A stretch of 64,000 nucleotides of DNA from contig NZ_CP114904.1 of the NCBI RefSeq assembly GCF_027497215.1, positions 3,060,001 to 3,124,000 on the forward strand, written 5' to 3'. Numbering within the stretch: the stretch's first letter is position 1; each line of letters begins with the position of its first letter. The DNA comes from Micromonospora sp. WMMD812. Lineage in GTDB: Bacteria; Actinomycetota; Actinomycetes; Mycobacteriales; Micromonosporaceae. The notes beneath the pieces are model-generated. The model saw only the letters and a program-made list of their open reading frames with translations. It searched no databases and was not told the origin of the DNA. Below, one piece after another: positions 27,958 to 37,698 of this stretch. A program made the position numbers and the translations under genes.

Positions 27958-29553
27958 ATGAGCAGCGAACTTCCCGCCCGTGCTGACGTCGTGATCGTCG
28001 GGGCCGGGCACAACGGCCTGGTCTCCGCCGTCCTGCTGGCCCGCGCCGGGCTCGACGTGCTGGTGCTGGAGGCGGCCGACGTGATCGGTGGCGCGACCCG
28101 CACCGAGAACCCGTTCCCGAAGGTGCCCGGGCTGCGCCACTCCACCGGCTCGTACCTGCTCGGGCTGATGCCGCCGGAGCTGCTCGCCACGCTCGACGTC
28201 CGGATCCCGGTGGTACGCCGTGACCCGCACTACTTCCTGCCCACCCCGGGCGGGCTCGGCTCGCCGTACCTGCTGTTCGGCAGCGACACGGCCGCCACCC
28301 GGGCGCAGCTCGCCGACTTCTTCTCCCCCGCCGACGTGGCCGCCGACGACGCTCTCCAGGCCGAGCTGGCCGCGCTGCGCGAGGACCTGGCGCCGGGCTG
28401 GCTCGCCGAGCCGCTGCCGGTGGAGGAGACCGCCGACCGGTACGTCCGCCCCGCGCTGCGGCAGGTCTTCGTCGACCTGGTCCGCGGCTCGGTCGCCGAC
28501 TACCTGGCCCGGTTCGAGTTCCGCTCCGAGCTGCTGGTCAGCATGTACGCGGTCACCGACGGGCTCTCCGGGCTGAACGCCGGCCCGGACGACCCCGGCA
28601 CCGGACACAACTTCCTGGTGCACAACATGTGCCGGCTGCCCGGCTCCGGCGGCACCTGGATGATCGCCGAGGGCGGCATGGGCACGGTGTCCCGTACCTT
28701 CGCCGAGGCCGCCCGGGCCGCCGGGGCGCGGATCCTCACCGACGCGGCGGTCCGCGAGATCACTCTGGACGGCGGCGCGGCGAGCGGCGTGGTCCTCGCC
28801 GACGGCCGCGAGGTGGCCGCGCGGGTGGTGCTCGGGGCGTGTGATCCGTACCGATTGATGGACCTGCTGCCCGACGGCGCGCTCCCGGCGCCGCTCGGCG
28901 AGCGGATGGCGGCGGTCCGCCGCACCGGCAGCACGCTCAAGCTCAACCTGGCGCTGACCGGGCTGCCCCGCTTCTCCTGCCTGCCGGCGGACGCGCCGAG
29001 CCCGTTCGGCTCCACCATCCACCTGCTGCCCGGGTCGGCGTCGCTGGTCGGCGGGGACGCCACCTCGCCGATGGCCGCGCTGCGTGCCATGTGGGCGGAC
29101 GTGCGGGCCGGGCGGCTGCCGGACGAGCCGACCATCGAGTGGTACCTGCACACGACGGTCGATCCGACGCTCTCGGACGGCGAGGGACATCACTCGTCCG
29201 CGCTGTTCGTCCAGTCGGTGCCGTACGACCTGGCGGGCACGACGTGGGACGCGGCGCTGCCCGGGTACGTCGAGAAGCTGATCGCCATCTGCGAGCGGTA
29301 CGCGCCCGGCACCGGCGACCTGATCGCCGACGCGGTGCCGCTGCCCCCGCCGGGCATCGAGGCGCACTTCGGCATCACCGGTGGGCACATCCACCACGTG
29401 GACAACACGGTCTCGTTCACCGACCGGATGCCCTACGCCACCGGCGTCGACGGCGTGTACGCGGGCAGCGCCGGCTGCCACCCGGCCGGCAGCGTGATCG
29501 GCGCCGCCGGCCACAACGCCGCCCAGCGCATCCTCGCCGACCTGAACCACTGA
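27958..29553 (+). CDS. FAD-dependent phytoene desaturase-like oxidoreductase
   Basis: A 531-residue flavoprotein. The dinucleotide-binding motif is VVIVGAGHNGLVSAVLLARA, followed by LEAADVIGGATRTE, the CrtI/PYROXD2-type signature. The C-terminal FAD motif is GVYAGSAGCHPAGSVIGAAG, preceded by ITGGHIHHVDNT. Family members desaturate or isomerise carotenoids or remain uncharacterised. No carotenoid genes are nearby, so it is more likely of the PYROXD2-like group. The ATG at 27958 begins MSSELPARADV in register. An upstream in-frame extension passes through the palindromic repeat and is rejected. Confidence 0.87.
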   Translation: MSSELPARADVVIVGAGHNGLVSAVLLARAGLDVLVLEAADVIGGATRTENPFPKVPGLRHSTGSYLLGLMPPELLATLDVRIPVVRRDPHYFLPTPGGLGSPYLLFGSDTAATRAQLADFFSPADVAADDALQAELAALREDLAPGWLAEPLPVEETADRYVRPALRQVFVDLVRGSVADYLARFEFRSELLVSMYAVTDGLSGLNAGPDDPGTGHNFLVHNMCRLPGSGGTWMIAEGGMGTVSRTFAEAARAAGARILTDAAVREITLDGGAASGVVLADGREVAARVVLGACDPYRLMDLLPDGALPAPLGERMAAVRRTGSTLKLNLALTGLPRFSCLPADAPSPFGSTIHLLPGSASLVGGDATSPMAALRAMWADVRAGRLPDEPTIEWYLHTTVDPTLSDGEGHHSSALFVQSVPYDLAGTTWDAALPGYVEKLIAICERYAPGTGDLIADAVPLPPPGIEAHFGITGGHIHHVDNTVSFTDRMPYATGVDGVYAGSAGCHPAGSVIGAAGHNAAQRILADLNH

Positions 29554-29618
29554 CCCACCACCCCGCCTCCCCCTCCCACCCGCCCACCCGTCCCCCGCAC
29601 CCGAACCCGGATCCGCCC

Positions 29619-29679
29619 GTTGATCATGAAGTTGTTGCCCGCCGGCGCGGCGTGTCAGGGCAACAACTTCATGATCAAC
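29619..29679. repeat. TGATCA-bounded palindromic element, copy 4
   Basis: A perfect 22-bp inverted repeat (29619-29640 and 29658-29679) of the form GTTGATCATGAAGTTGTTGC plus CC with a 17-base GC-rich loop, 61 bp in total. It lies between the convergent oxidoreductase and TMEM175-like genes. Confidence 0.9.
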
Positions 29680-29696
29680 CAGGAGGCGGGGTCGGG

Positions 29697-30368
29697 TCAG
29701 CGGGCGGAGGACGGAAGGTCGCCGGGGCCGCGGATCAGGTAGAGGCCGACCAGCAACAGGTAGAGGCCGAGACTGAGGATCGGGTCGACGAAGACGAAGG
29801 CGAACGCGACCAGGTAGAGCACCGGGCCCAGCAGGAACCGCCGGGCCACCGCCCGGGCCAGCCGCGGATCCAGGTCCGGGTTCAGCAGCCGCCTCCGCCG
29901 GGCCCACCACCAGCTCAGGTTGAAGAAGAGCGCCTCGCCGAGCACCGCGCCCACGTAGAGCGCGGCGGTCAGCCGCTGGTCGGCGGGGGTGCCCCGCAGG
30001 TTGTCGGCCAGCAGGTCGGCGGTGAACGGGATGACCGCCACGAAGAGCAGCAGCACCAGGTTGAACACCAGCAGCAGCTGGTCGACCCGGACCACGTACC
30101 GCCACATGTTGTGGTGGGTGAGCCACACCTGGCCCACGATGGCGAAGGTGATGACGTACGCCAGGTAGGCCGGCCACTCGTGCATGAGCGCCCGCGGCAG
30201 GCCCGACCCGTCGGTACGGGCCGGGCCGAGCTGGAGCAGGTCGACCGACATCAGCGTGAGCACGATCGCGAAGACGGCGTCGCTGAACGCCTCCACCCGG
30301 GACGCGTCGCGGGCCATCTCCCGGTCCCGCCCGTACCGGTACCCCGACTCGTCGTCGCTCTCGGTCAC
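29697..30368 (-). CDS. TMEM175/DUF1211 family membrane protein (putative K+ channel)
   Basis: A 223-residue protein with six helices. Helix 1 carries the family motif as RVEAFSDAVFAIVLTLMSVD, the region that lines the pore in bacterial TMEM175 potassium channels (usual form FSDGVFAI, here A for G). It probably forms a tetrameric cation channel in the plasma membrane. GTG start. No regulatory signals recognised. Confidence 0.83.
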   Translation of the reverse strand: MTESDDESGYRYGRDREMARDASRVEAFSDAVFAIVLTLMSVDLLQLGPARTDGSGLPRALMHEWPAYLAYVITFAIVGQVWLTHHNMWRYVVRVDQLLLVFNLVLLLFVAVIPFTADLLADNLRGTPADQRLTAALYVGAVLGEALFFNLSWWWARRRRLLNPDLDPRLARAVARRFLLGPVLYLVAFAFVFVDPILSLGLYLLLVGLYLIRGPGDLPSSAR

Positions 30369-30496
30369 GCCCCGCCCCCGTCGACACCACCTCGATCATC
30401 GAGTCGTGGTGCCCGGTTCGGGGCGGAAAGCGGGTTTCGTCACCCTGCACGACCGCGCTACCGACGCCGTCCCGCAGGGGCGCGGGGGTCGGGAGG

Positions 30497-32077
30497 TCAG
30501 CTGGCGGCCTCACCGGCGGGGGCGGGGGTGTCGGCGTCGGCGCGGTGCGCCCGGATCTTGTGCCCCACGCTGGTCAGGCAGCGGCCGCTGGCCAGGTCGA
30601 ACCGCCAGCCGTGCAGCTGGCAGGTGAGCTGGTCGCCCTCGACGATGCCGAACCGGCTCAGGTCCGCCTTGAGGTGCGGGCAGCGGCGCTGCACGACCCA
30701 GTCGCCCAGGGTGATGTCCTCGGCGTCGACGGCGCGCTCGTGCTCGTCGTACCAGCCCTCGGCGTACTGGAGCCGCTCCTCTGAGAGGCACTTGAAGAAG
30801 GCGTAGACGAACTCGTTGTACTGGCCGATCCGCGCGGCCGAGAACCGGCAGGAGAGGAAGAGCGAGTTGACCCAGTCCACCTCGCCGCTGTGCAGCAACT
30901 GCTCGATCAGCGCTTGCTCGGTGCGGAACCGGTAGCGCACCTTCTCGTCCGCGTACGGCCGGACCTCCTTGCCCGGGAAGTCCACCACGATCGACTCGAC
31001 GCTGTCACCGTCGTAGCCGACCAGGTCGAAGCGGACCGGCCCGCCGACGCCCTTCGCCAGGTAGATCGACTCGTCCAGCAGCGGCTCGATCCGGCGCTTC
31101 ATCTCGCCGAGCACGTCCACCTCGGGGTGCCGCCAGGACGCCTTCTCCGCCTCGATGATCGGGCGCTTGCGCTCGCGCATCTCCTCGAGGTGGGCGACCT
31201 TGTTCGCGAAGAACTCCTCCACCGGCACGGGGTGGGTGGTGGTCGCGCCCTCCGTGGTGACCTCCGCGACGCTGCCGGGCAGCAGCACGATGCCGTTGGT
31301 GCCGCCGACCTTCGCGTACTCGGCCAGGAAGACCGACTGGTCGGGGAAGATGTTCCCCTCGTCGCCGAAGATGTCGTTGAACTGCCAGAGCTCGTCGTCC
31401 AGGAAGCAGGGCGGGCCGGCGATCGGGAAGACGTGCGAGGCCTTCAGGTCGTCGATGTAGCGCCAGGTGCGGTCGAACTGCCGGTCCCGCTTCTGCTTGC
31501 CGAACGCGGTCTTGGCCGACTGGGGCAGCTCGTAGACCATCGGGTACCAGATCGCGCCGGAGAACTGGAGCAGGTGCGCGTGCACGTGCCCCAACTCGGC
31601 GAAGACGCTCAGGTCGGTGGGGCGGGCGTCGTTCTGGTTGAGCAGCCGGACGCCGTCGTACTCCACCCAGAGCGACGAGTCGCCGATCGGGCCGTCGGTC
31701 GGGCTGGTCAGCGCCTGGATCATGATCTTCAGGCCGCCGGGCAGCTCCACCACCTGCTCGTTCGGCGCCTTGAGGAACTTGGTGAAGCCCAGCGCCCGGA
31801 ACTCGTCCTCCATCTCCGAGGTCGGGAACTCCGGGAGCAGCACCGTCGCGTCCTTCGACACGTACTGCTTCAGGTGCTTCGCGTCGAAGTGGTCCCGGTG
31901 CAGGTGGGAGACGTACAGGTAGTCGACCTGGCCGAGCGACTCCCAGTCGAGCAGGGAGTTGTCCGGAAACGGGAACCAGGAGGCGAAGTAGGCCGGATTG
32001 ACCCACGGGTCGCACAGGATGCTGCCCGCGGCAGTGTCGATCCGCATGCTGGCGTGCCCGGTACCGGTCACTCGCAC
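30497..32077 (-). CDS. metallo-beta-lactamase fold protein with C-terminal Rieske domain
   Basis: A 526-residue cytosolic protein. The N-terminal MBL domain has the metal motif HLHRDH and resembles UlaG/CMP-Neu5Ac-hydroxylase-like hydrolases. A middle region (about 270-440) has DESIYLAKGVGG and VDFPGKEVRPY. The last 90 residues hold a Rieske [2Fe-2S] site, RRCPHLKADL with CQLHGWRFD (CxH...CxxH). The order MBL then Rieske differs from CMP-Neu5Ac hydroxylase, where Rieske comes first. It is probably an oxygenase or redox-linked hydrolase with unknown substrate. GTG start at 32077 with GAGGGGG upstream. A palindromic operator candidate lies just before it. Confidence 0.85.
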   Translation of the reverse strand: MRVTGTGHASMRIDTAAGSILCDPWVNPAYFASWFPFPDNSLLDWESLGQVDYLYVSHLHRDHFDAKHLKQYVSKDATVLLPEFPTSEMEDEFRALGFTKFLKAPNEQVVELPGGLKIMIQALTSPTDGPIGDSSLWVEYDGVRLLNQNDARPTDLSVFAELGHVHAHLLQFSGAIWYPMVYELPQSAKTAFGKQKRDRQFDRTWRYIDDLKASHVFPIAGPPCFLDDELWQFNDIFGDEGNIFPDQSVFLAEYAKVGGTNGIVLLPGSVAEVTTEGATTTHPVPVEEFFANKVAHLEEMRERKRPIIEAEKASWRHPEVDVLGEMKRRIEPLLDESIYLAKGVGGPVRFDLVGYDGDSVESIVVDFPGKEVRPYADEKVRYRFRTEQALIEQLLHSGEVDWVNSLFLSCRFSAARIGQYNEFVYAFFKCLSEERLQYAEGWYDEHERAVDAEDITLGDWVVQRRCPHLKADLSRFGIVEGDQLTCQLHGWRFDLASGRCLTSVGHKIRAHRADADTPAPAGEAAS

Positions 32078-32095
32078 CGCATTTCCCCCTCAAAA

Positions 32096-32115
32096 GACGT
32101 ATCAAGGTGTACGTC
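32096..32115. promoter_or_regulatory. palindromic operator candidate upstream of the MBL-Rieske gene
   Basis: GACGTA (32096-32101) and TACGTC (32110-32115) form an inverted repeat with an 8-base spacer, 19 bp upstream of the start codon. The minus strand also reads TTGACG here, a possible -35 hexamer. A repressor or activator site is plausible but unproven. Confidence 0.4.
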
Positions 32116-32230
32116 AAACGCTACCGGAGTCACTGTGGCCGCCGGTCCGCGACGCCGGTAGTGCCGTTCCCCCCGGGTCGGACCGGGCCCTTCGGCCCGG
32201 ACTCGCCGTGTCGAGCCGGCACGGTCGCGC

Positions 32231-33097
32231 TCAGTCGGCCGGCGTCGGCGCCCAGCCGCGGCTGCCGGGCGCCTCGGCCCGCCAGCGCTCCAGCAGCACG
32301 GGCACCTCGTGCGGGGGCGCGGCCAGGCTCATCCGCTGCTCCCCGGCGACCCCGTGTCGCGGATCCTGACTGACCTGGCCCTCGCTGCAACAGGCGCAGA
32401 TGATCTCGTGACTGCTCCACGACTCGGCGCCGTACTCGCGCTCCTCGAACAGCGCCACCAGGGCGTGCACGTCCTCGACGGTCGCCGCCGCGATCGACAC
32501 GGTGGTGGTGGGCAGCTCCGAGGCCCGCCAGAGCAGCAACTCGTCGAAGACGGAGAAGGTCCGCCCGTCGACCACCCGTTCGCCGTTCGGCGCGCCGTCG
32601 TGCACCACGATCTCGCCGAACCGGCGCCCCGATCCAGGGGTCGGCACGTTGAGCACCCGCGCCCGGGTCGGGCAGAGCCGGCGAGCCCACACCACCTCCG
32701 CACGCCCGCCCGGATCCAGCCGGATTGGGGTGACGCCGAAGTCCGCGACGATCTCCCCCTCGCCGTCCGGAACCGGGATGCCGAAGCCCTGCCAGGCATC
32801 GCGGGCGGTGGCCCAGTCCCCCATGATCGTGGCGGCGATGCCGAGGTTCCAGAACGCCGGATCCTGGGTTCCACGCTCGGCCCGCGCCGCGGCCTCCCGG
32901 CCCAGTTCGTACGCTTTGGCCCAGTTCCGCAGGAACTTGTGCGCCAGGGCCGCGTCGTACCACCAGACCGCCGCCTCCGGATGATCCGGCTGCCGGCGGA
33001 CAAGCCGCTCGAGCACCTCCCCGGCGACCGGCCAGTCCTGCGCGTCCCACGCCTCGTACGCCCGCTTCAGCAGGTCCCGATCGCCGGTGCCGGACAT
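32231..33097 (-). CDS. TPR-like hypothetical protein
   Basis: A 288-residue protein. Residues 5-110 contain tetratricopeptide-like helical pairs (RAYEAWDAQDWPVAGEVLER and AFWNLGIAATIMGDWATARD). The C-terminal part is an unrecognised alpha/beta region with a cysteine pair in HEIICACCSEGQ. No enzyme motif is evident. It probably mediates protein interactions. It is divergent from a DUF2631-like gene. Confidence 0.65.
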   Translation of the reverse strand: MSGTGDRDLLKRAYEAWDAQDWPVAGEVLERLVRRQPDHPEAAVWWYDAALAHKFLRNWAKAYELGREAAARAERGTQDPAFWNLGIAATIMGDWATARDAWQGFGIPVPDGEGEIVADFGVTPIRLDPGGRAEVVWARRLCPTRARVLNVPTPGSGRRFGEIVVHDGAPNGERVVDGRTFSVFDELLLWRASELPTTTVSIAAATVEDVHALVALFEEREYGAESWSSHEIICACCSEGQVSQDPRHGVAGEQRMSLAAPPHEVPVLLERWRAEAPGSRGWAPTPAD

Positions 33098-33189
33098 GTG
33101 CTGACTCCCATCCGGTCGGACCCTGCGCCGAGCCCGGCACGGGGCGTGCCAGACTAACCGGAGATCCGATCGCGAGGGAAGGACCGACA

Positions 33190-33414
33190 GTGGCAGGAAG
33201 CGAGCCGGTAACCGCGCCAGATCAGCACAAGCCCGGACACCGCAAGTCGGGACGGATCGGGGCGGTGCTCTCGGCGGCGGTATTGGTGCTCATGGCGTTC
33301 TGGGGCAACCACGAGGGCCAGGTCGAGGACATCTGGCTGATCGCCGGAGCCGTGGTGCTGCTGGCCATCGTGATCGGCGACGCGGTGCTGCGGCGCAACG
33401 GCCTGCGCTCCTGA
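33190..33414 (+). CDS. DUF2631-like small membrane protein
   Basis: A 74-residue protein with two membrane helices flanking the conserved loop WGNHEGQVEDIWLI and ending LRRNGLRS, which matches the actinobacterial DUF2631 family. The function is unknown, but the family is commonly found near dxr-cdsA blocks. A 19-bp terminator palindrome follows. Confidence 0.75.
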   Translation: MAGSEPVTAPDQHKPGHRKSGRIGAVLSAAVLVLMAFWGNHEGQVEDIWLIAGAVVLLAIVIGDAVLRRNGLRS

Positions 33415-33464
33415 CCCGGGCGCCGGCGCGCCGCAACCGTCCCGCGCCGGACAAACGACCACGC

Positions 33465-33502
33465 ACGAGGGCCCGCTCCCCGGCCGGGGAGCGGGCCCTC
33501 GT
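33465..33502. terminator. perfect 38-bp palindromic terminator
   Basis: ACGAGGGCCCGCTCCCCGG (33465-33483) is followed directly by its exact reverse complement (33484-33502). It serves both the DUF2631-like gene and the convergent DivIVA-domain gene. Confidence 0.85.
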
Positions 33503-33518
33503 CGTACGCGTCGCGGCC

Positions 33519-34658
33519 TCAGCGGCCGAAGAGGATGTCCTGCACGTCCTTGAGCGCGGCGTCCACCTCGGCCTCGAAGTAGCCGCCCGGCACCAGGCCG
33601 AAGCGCAGCGTGTCCAGGTCCTTCGGGTTGACCGGCATCTGATTGCGGCCGGCCATCCCGCCGAGCAGGCTCTCGAAGAAGCGGTCGACCTGGTCCGGGT
33701 CGTACCCGCTGCCGAAGCGGCGCACCTGGAAGCTGCGGCGGATCTGGTCGACCCGGTAGAGGTCGCTGCCGGGCGGGCCGGCCATCGGGGGGCCGCCCAT
33801 CGGCGGACCGCCGACCGGCGGGCCGGGCACCGCGGGCGGGCCGCCCATCGGCGGGCCGCCGAGCCCCTGCTGCGGCATCGGCGGGCCCTGCGGGCCGCGG
33901 CGCATGTCCCGCGGGTCCCGCTCGGGCATCCGGATCTCGGCCGTCATGTCGGAGCGGGCGCGCCGGCCGGCCTCGAAGCCGTCGAAGCGCTGCTCGTCCT
34001 GCCCGTAGCGCTGCTCGTCCTGCCCGTAGCGCTGGTCGTCCTGGCCGTAGCCGCCCGGGCCCGGTGGCAGGCCGCGCTGCGGGCCGGCCGGGCCGCCCAT
34101 CGGGGCACCCGGACCCATCGGCATGCCGGGGCCCGGGCCGGGGCCACCGGGGCCACCGGGGCCACCGGGGCCACGCGGAGCGTCGTAGCCGCCGCGCGGG
34201 CCGTCGTACCCGCCGGCGAAGGCGCCGGTGGGCTCGTCGTAGCGGCCGCCATAGCGGTCGGCGGGCGGGCCGGCCTGGGCCGGCATCGGCCGGGGCGGCA
34301 GCGGCTGCGGGACCGGCGACAGGCCGCGGTCGTCGCGCATCGGTGGCGCCATCCGGTCCGGCGGGCCCATCCGGTCACCGAGCCGGGGGTCGCCACCGCG
34401 CCCGGCGGCGGCGCCGCGCTCCTCCAGCTCGGCCAGCTGGCGCTCGACCCGGTCGAGGTGCAGGTCGACCTGCCACTCGTCGTAGCCGTTGAACCGGACC
34501 CGGAAGACGACGTCGTGGACCTCCTGGGAGGCCACGGGCGCGCCGACCGGCTGACCGGCGAGTGTCGCCTCCACCCGGTCGAGGAAGGCGTCCACCTCGT
34601 CGACCTTGTATCCCCGGCGAAGCGCCTTCCGCCGGAAACGCTGACCCTGACTCGCCAC
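33519..34658 (-). CDS. DivIVA-domain protein with two terminal motifs
   Basis: A 379-residue protein with DivIVA-like motifs at both ends: FRRKALRRGYKVDEVDAFLD near residue 8 and FQVRRFGSGYDPDQVDRFFE near residue 315. They are separated by a Pro/Gly/Met-rich disordered linker. The linker includes three 7-residue repeats of the type RYGQDEQ and several GGPPMGGPP units. DivIVA motifs of this type occur in polar growth and septation scaffolds, and here the coiled coil is short or absent. Start GTG at 34658 with GGAG 8 bp upstream. It lies just downstream of rlmN (31 bp), probably in the same operon. Confidence 0.8.
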   Translation of the reverse strand: MASQGQRFRRKALRRGYKVDEVDAFLDRVEATLAGQPVGAPVASQEVHDVVFRVRFNGYDEWQVDLHLDRVERQLAELEERGAAAGRGGDPRLGDRMGPPDRMAPPMRDDRGLSPVPQPLPPRPMPAQAGPPADRYGGRYDEPTGAFAGGYDGPRGGYDAPRGPGGPGGPGGPGPGPGMPMGPGAPMGGPAGPQRGLPPGPGGYGQDDQRYGQDEQRYGQDEQRFDGFEAGRRARSDMTAEIRMPERDPRDMRRGPQGPPMPQQGLGGPPMGGPPAVPGPPVGGPPMGGPPMAGPPGSDLYRVDQIRRSFQVRRFGSGYDPDQVDRFFESLLGGMAGRNQMPVNPKDLDTLRFGLVPGGYFEAEVDAALKDVQDILFGR

Positions 34659-34689
34659 TATGTCTCCTGGTCTCGTTCGCCACGCCCGG

Positions 34690-35841
34690 TCACGCCGGTG
34701 CCACTCCGGCGCGGTCGGTATCCATGTCCTCCGCGGCGGCGAGCTGCCCACACGCGCCGTCGATCTCGCGCCCCCGGGTGTCCCGCACCGTGGTGGACAC
34801 CCCGGCGTCGCGCAAGCGCCGGACGAACTCCCGCTCGACCGGCTTCGGGCTCGCATCCCAGCGGCTGCCCGGCGTCGGGTTGAGCGGAATGAGGTTCACA
34901 TGGGCCAACTTGCCGGCCAGCAGCCGACCGAGCAGGTCAGCTCGCCACGGCTGGTCGTTCACGTTCTTGATCATTGCGTACTCGATCGACACACGCCGTC
35001 CCGTCCGGGCCGCGTAGTCCCACGCTGCGTCCAGCACCTCGGCTACCTTCCAGCGCTGGTTGACCGGCACGAGTTCGTCGCGCAGATCATCATCGGGGGC
35101 GTGCAACGACAACGCAAGAGTCACTGAGAGGTCTTCGCTGGCCAGTCGGCGGATGGCCGGAACCAGGCCGACCGTGGAAACGGTGATGTGCCGCTGGGAC
35201 AGCCCGAGGCCCTCCGGTGCCGGGGCGACCAGCCGGCGGATAGCCGCGATCACCCGGGAGTAGTTGGCCAGCGGCTCGCCCATGCCCATGAACACCACGT
35301 GCGACAGGCGGGCCGGGGACCCCGCCACCGCCCCGGAGGCGGCCACCCCGGCCAGATAGACCGCCTGGTCCACGATCTCGGCGGTCGAGAGGTTGCGGGT
35401 CAGCCCGGCCTGGCCGGTGGCGCAGAACGGGCAGGCCATGCCGCAGCCGGCCTGGCTGGAGATGCAGACGGTGACCCGGTCCGGATAGCCCATCAGCACG
35501 CTCTCGACCAGCGAGCCGTCGTGCAGTCGCCACAGCGCCTTGCGGGTGGCGCCGTCGTCGCAGGCCAACTCGCGGACCGGGCTGAGCAGCGGGGGCAGCA
35601 GCCGGTCGGCCAGCCGCTCCCGGGTGGCGGCCGGCAGGTCGGTCATCAGCTGCGGGTCACGGACCAGCCGGCCGAAGTAGTGCGTGGAGACCTGCTTCGC
35701 GCGGAACGCGGGCTCGCCCAGCTCCGACATCAACGCCTGGCGGCCGGCCAGGTCGAGGTCGGCGAGGTGTTGCGGGGGCATGGCGGCCCGGCGCGCGGCG
35801 GGGGCGCCCGGGGCGACGGGGATCAGGGGCAGGCTCGTCAT
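34690..35841 (-). CDS. rlmN: 23S rRNA (A2503-C2)/tRNA (A37) methyltransferase RlmN
   Basis: A 383-residue radical-SAM enzyme. The [4Fe-4S] motif CGMACPFC provides C133, C137 and C140. [12 protein letters not shown] and [14 protein letters not shown] follow the family. The acceptor cysteine lies in DGACGQLA near the C-terminus and the covalent-intermediate cysteine is expected there as well. It methylates adenosine in 23S rRNA and some tRNAs. Position next to cdsA and frr matches M. tuberculosis Rv2880c. ATG start at 35841. Confidence 0.96.
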   Translation of the reverse strand: MTSLPLIPVAPGAPAARRAAMPPQHLADLDLAGRQALMSELGEPAFRAKQVSTHYFGRLVRDPQLMTDLPAATRERLADRLLPPLLSPVRELACDDGATRKALWRLHDGSLVESVLMGYPDRVTVCISSQAGCGMACPFCATGQAGLTRNLSTAEIVDQAVYLAGVAASGAVAGSPARLSHVVFMGMGEPLANYSRVIAAIRRLVAPAPEGLGLSQRHITVSTVGLVPAIRRLASEDLSVTLALSLHAPDDDLRDELVPVNQRWKVAEVLDAAWDYAARTGRRVSIEYAMIKNVNDQPWRADLLGRLLAGKLAHVNLIPLNPTPGSRWDASPKPVEREFVRRLRDAGVSTTVRDTRGREIDGACGQLAAAEDMDTDRAGVAPA

Positions 35842-35945
35842 GGCGGGTCCAGTCTGTCACGCCGAACGGCGGACGCACCTGTCCGGATGTGCCGAACCGA
35901 CCCCGACCCTCCGGTCGAGGTGACGGTGCCGGCGTGACCCACGTC

Positions 35946-37475
35946 TCAGCCCGCCACCGGTACGACGACCGCCAGCAGCAGATACGCGGCCGGCACCGCG
36001 AAGAGGACCGAGTCCAGCCGGTCCATCAACCCGCCGTGCCCGGGCAGCAGGTTGCTCATGTCCTTCACGCCGAGATCCCGCTTGATCATGGACTCGCCGA
36101 GATCGCCGAGGACCGCGGCGCCGGAGACGACGACCCCGAACAGCGCGCCCCACCAGGGGGCCACGTCGAACATCTGCCAGATCAGCACGGCGCTGCCGAG
36201 CGCCGCCGCGGTGACCGAACCGGCGAAGCCCTCCCAGGACTTCTTCGGGCTCACCGACGGCGCCATCGGGTGCTTGCCGAAGGCGACGCCGGCGGCGTAC
36301 CCGCCGGTGTCGGAGAGCACCACCGCGACCAGGGTGGCCAGGATCCGCCACTCGCCGTCGTCGGGCGCCGCCGCCAGCAGCGCGGCGAACCCGCCGAGGA
36401 ACGGCACGTAGACCGCGATCAGGGTGGACGCGGTGAGGTCGCGCTGGTAGCCGCCCGGCCCGTCGCCCAACCGCCAGATCATCGTGCCCAGCACGGTGAC
36501 CAGCAGGCCCAGACTGAGCGCGTCCGGCCCGGCGTACCAGGCCAGCCCGACGGTGAGCGCGCCACCGGCCACCAGCGGCACCAGCGGCGGGTGGGCGCCG
36601 CTGCGGCGGACCGCGCGGGCCATCTCCCAGACGCCCACGCACACCGCGGCGATGATCACCGCGAGGAACGCCGGCCGGAAGAAGAAGAGCGGGACCAGGA
36701 TCAGCGCCCCGAGGCCTAACCCGACGCCGATGGCGGCGGGAAGGTTACGCCCGGCGCGGCCCGTCGGCTGCTGCGTGGCGGGGCGGTCGATGCTGGCCCG
36801 CCGCCGGCCCGGCTGTCGCCGGCCCGGGGGGCGCTCCGCCTCGGTCACCGTGTCCTGGGTGAGGTCGACCCGCACCGGCTCCAACTGGGCGGTCGGGTAC
36901 CCGGAGTCGTCGTCGTACCGGACCGGACCCGCGCCCACCGGCCCGTCGTACCGGTCGTGGCGAGGGTCGTCGGCGTACCGGTCGTACCGCTCGTCGGGGT
37001 CACGGTCGTAGCGCTCGCGGTCGTAACGCTCGTCCGGACGGCGGTCGTCCGGCCGCCGGTCGTAACGCTCGTCCGGGTGGCCGTCGTGGCGCTCGTCCGG
37101 GTGGCGGTCGTCCCGAGGGCGACCCCGATCCGGGTACGGTCCGGGGCGGCGAGGATCGCCGTGCTGCTCAGGCCCACCGCGGTACGGGTACGGGTTGGCC
37201 GGGTACCGGCGGCCGTCGTCGTACGAGTCCGGCGGGTAGTGGCCACCTCGGTCGTCGTACGGGTCGGGCGGGTACGGGCCACCGCGGTCGCCGTACGGGT
37301 CAGCGGACGGGCGGGGTTGGGTCCTCGGCTCGGCGTACAGCTCCGGGCCGGCGCTCGGGTGCCGCGTCCACGGCCCCGGTTCGACCTCGGGCTCCGGCCA
37401 GGGCAGGGCCGCCGGCCGGTCCGGTCGGTCCCAGCCGCGGGGCTCGGTGCTGCCGTAGGGGTCGGGGTGGGACAT
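35946..37475 (-). CDS. cdsA: phosphatidate cytidylyltransferase with long disordered N-terminus
   Basis: A protein of about 509 residues. The C-terminal 270 residues are a typical CdsA with about eight helices and the CDP-diglyceride synthetase signature SMIKRDLGVKD...PGHGGLMDR. It makes CDP-diacylglycerol from phosphatidate and CTP. The N-terminal 220 residues are an Arg/Asp/Tyr/Pro-rich low-complexity region with repeats such as DERYDR, absent from most CdsA proteins. The start is ATG 37475 or GTG 37478 in tandem, without a clear ribosome site. Gene order with frr-pyrH is conserved, but a terminator lies between frr and cdsA. Confidence 0.93.
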   Translation of the reverse strand: MSHPDPYGSTEPRGWDRPDRPAALPWPEPEVEPGPWTRHPSAGPELYAEPRTQPRPSADPYGDRGGPYPPDPYDDRGGHYPPDSYDDGRRYPANPYPYRGGPEQHGDPRRPGPYPDRGRPRDDRHPDERHDGHPDERYDRRPDDRRPDERYDRERYDRDPDERYDRYADDPRHDRYDGPVGAGPVRYDDDSGYPTAQLEPVRVDLTQDTVTEAERPPGRRQPGRRRASIDRPATQQPTGRAGRNLPAAIGVGLGLGALILVPLFFFRPAFLAVIIAAVCVGVWEMARAVRRSGAHPPLVPLVAGGALTVGLAWYAGPDALSLGLLVTVLGTMIWRLGDGPGGYQRDLTASTLIAVYVPFLGGFAALLAAAPDDGEWRILATLVAVVLSDTGGYAAGVAFGKHPMAPSVSPKKSWEGFAGSVTAAALGSAVLIWQMFDVAPWWGALFGVVVSGAAVLGDLGESMIKRDLGVKDMSNLLPGHGGLMDRLDSVLFAVPAAYLLLAVVVPVAG

Positions 37476-37698
37476 CACGCACCGCGACGGCGCACGAGTA
37501 CCACCACATGACGCAAGACCACAAGCATCCCCTACACACGCGACTGTTGTTGCGGGTTGACCGGCCCGACGGCCGATCGATCCCCGGTGTTCACCGGCCG
37601 GTGACCGGGAATCCTGCCGAGCCTACTGCACCCGCCGTTCCAGCACGGCGGACGATGCGTCCACCGGGGCCACCGGCCCGTTCCCGGTGGCCCTCGGA

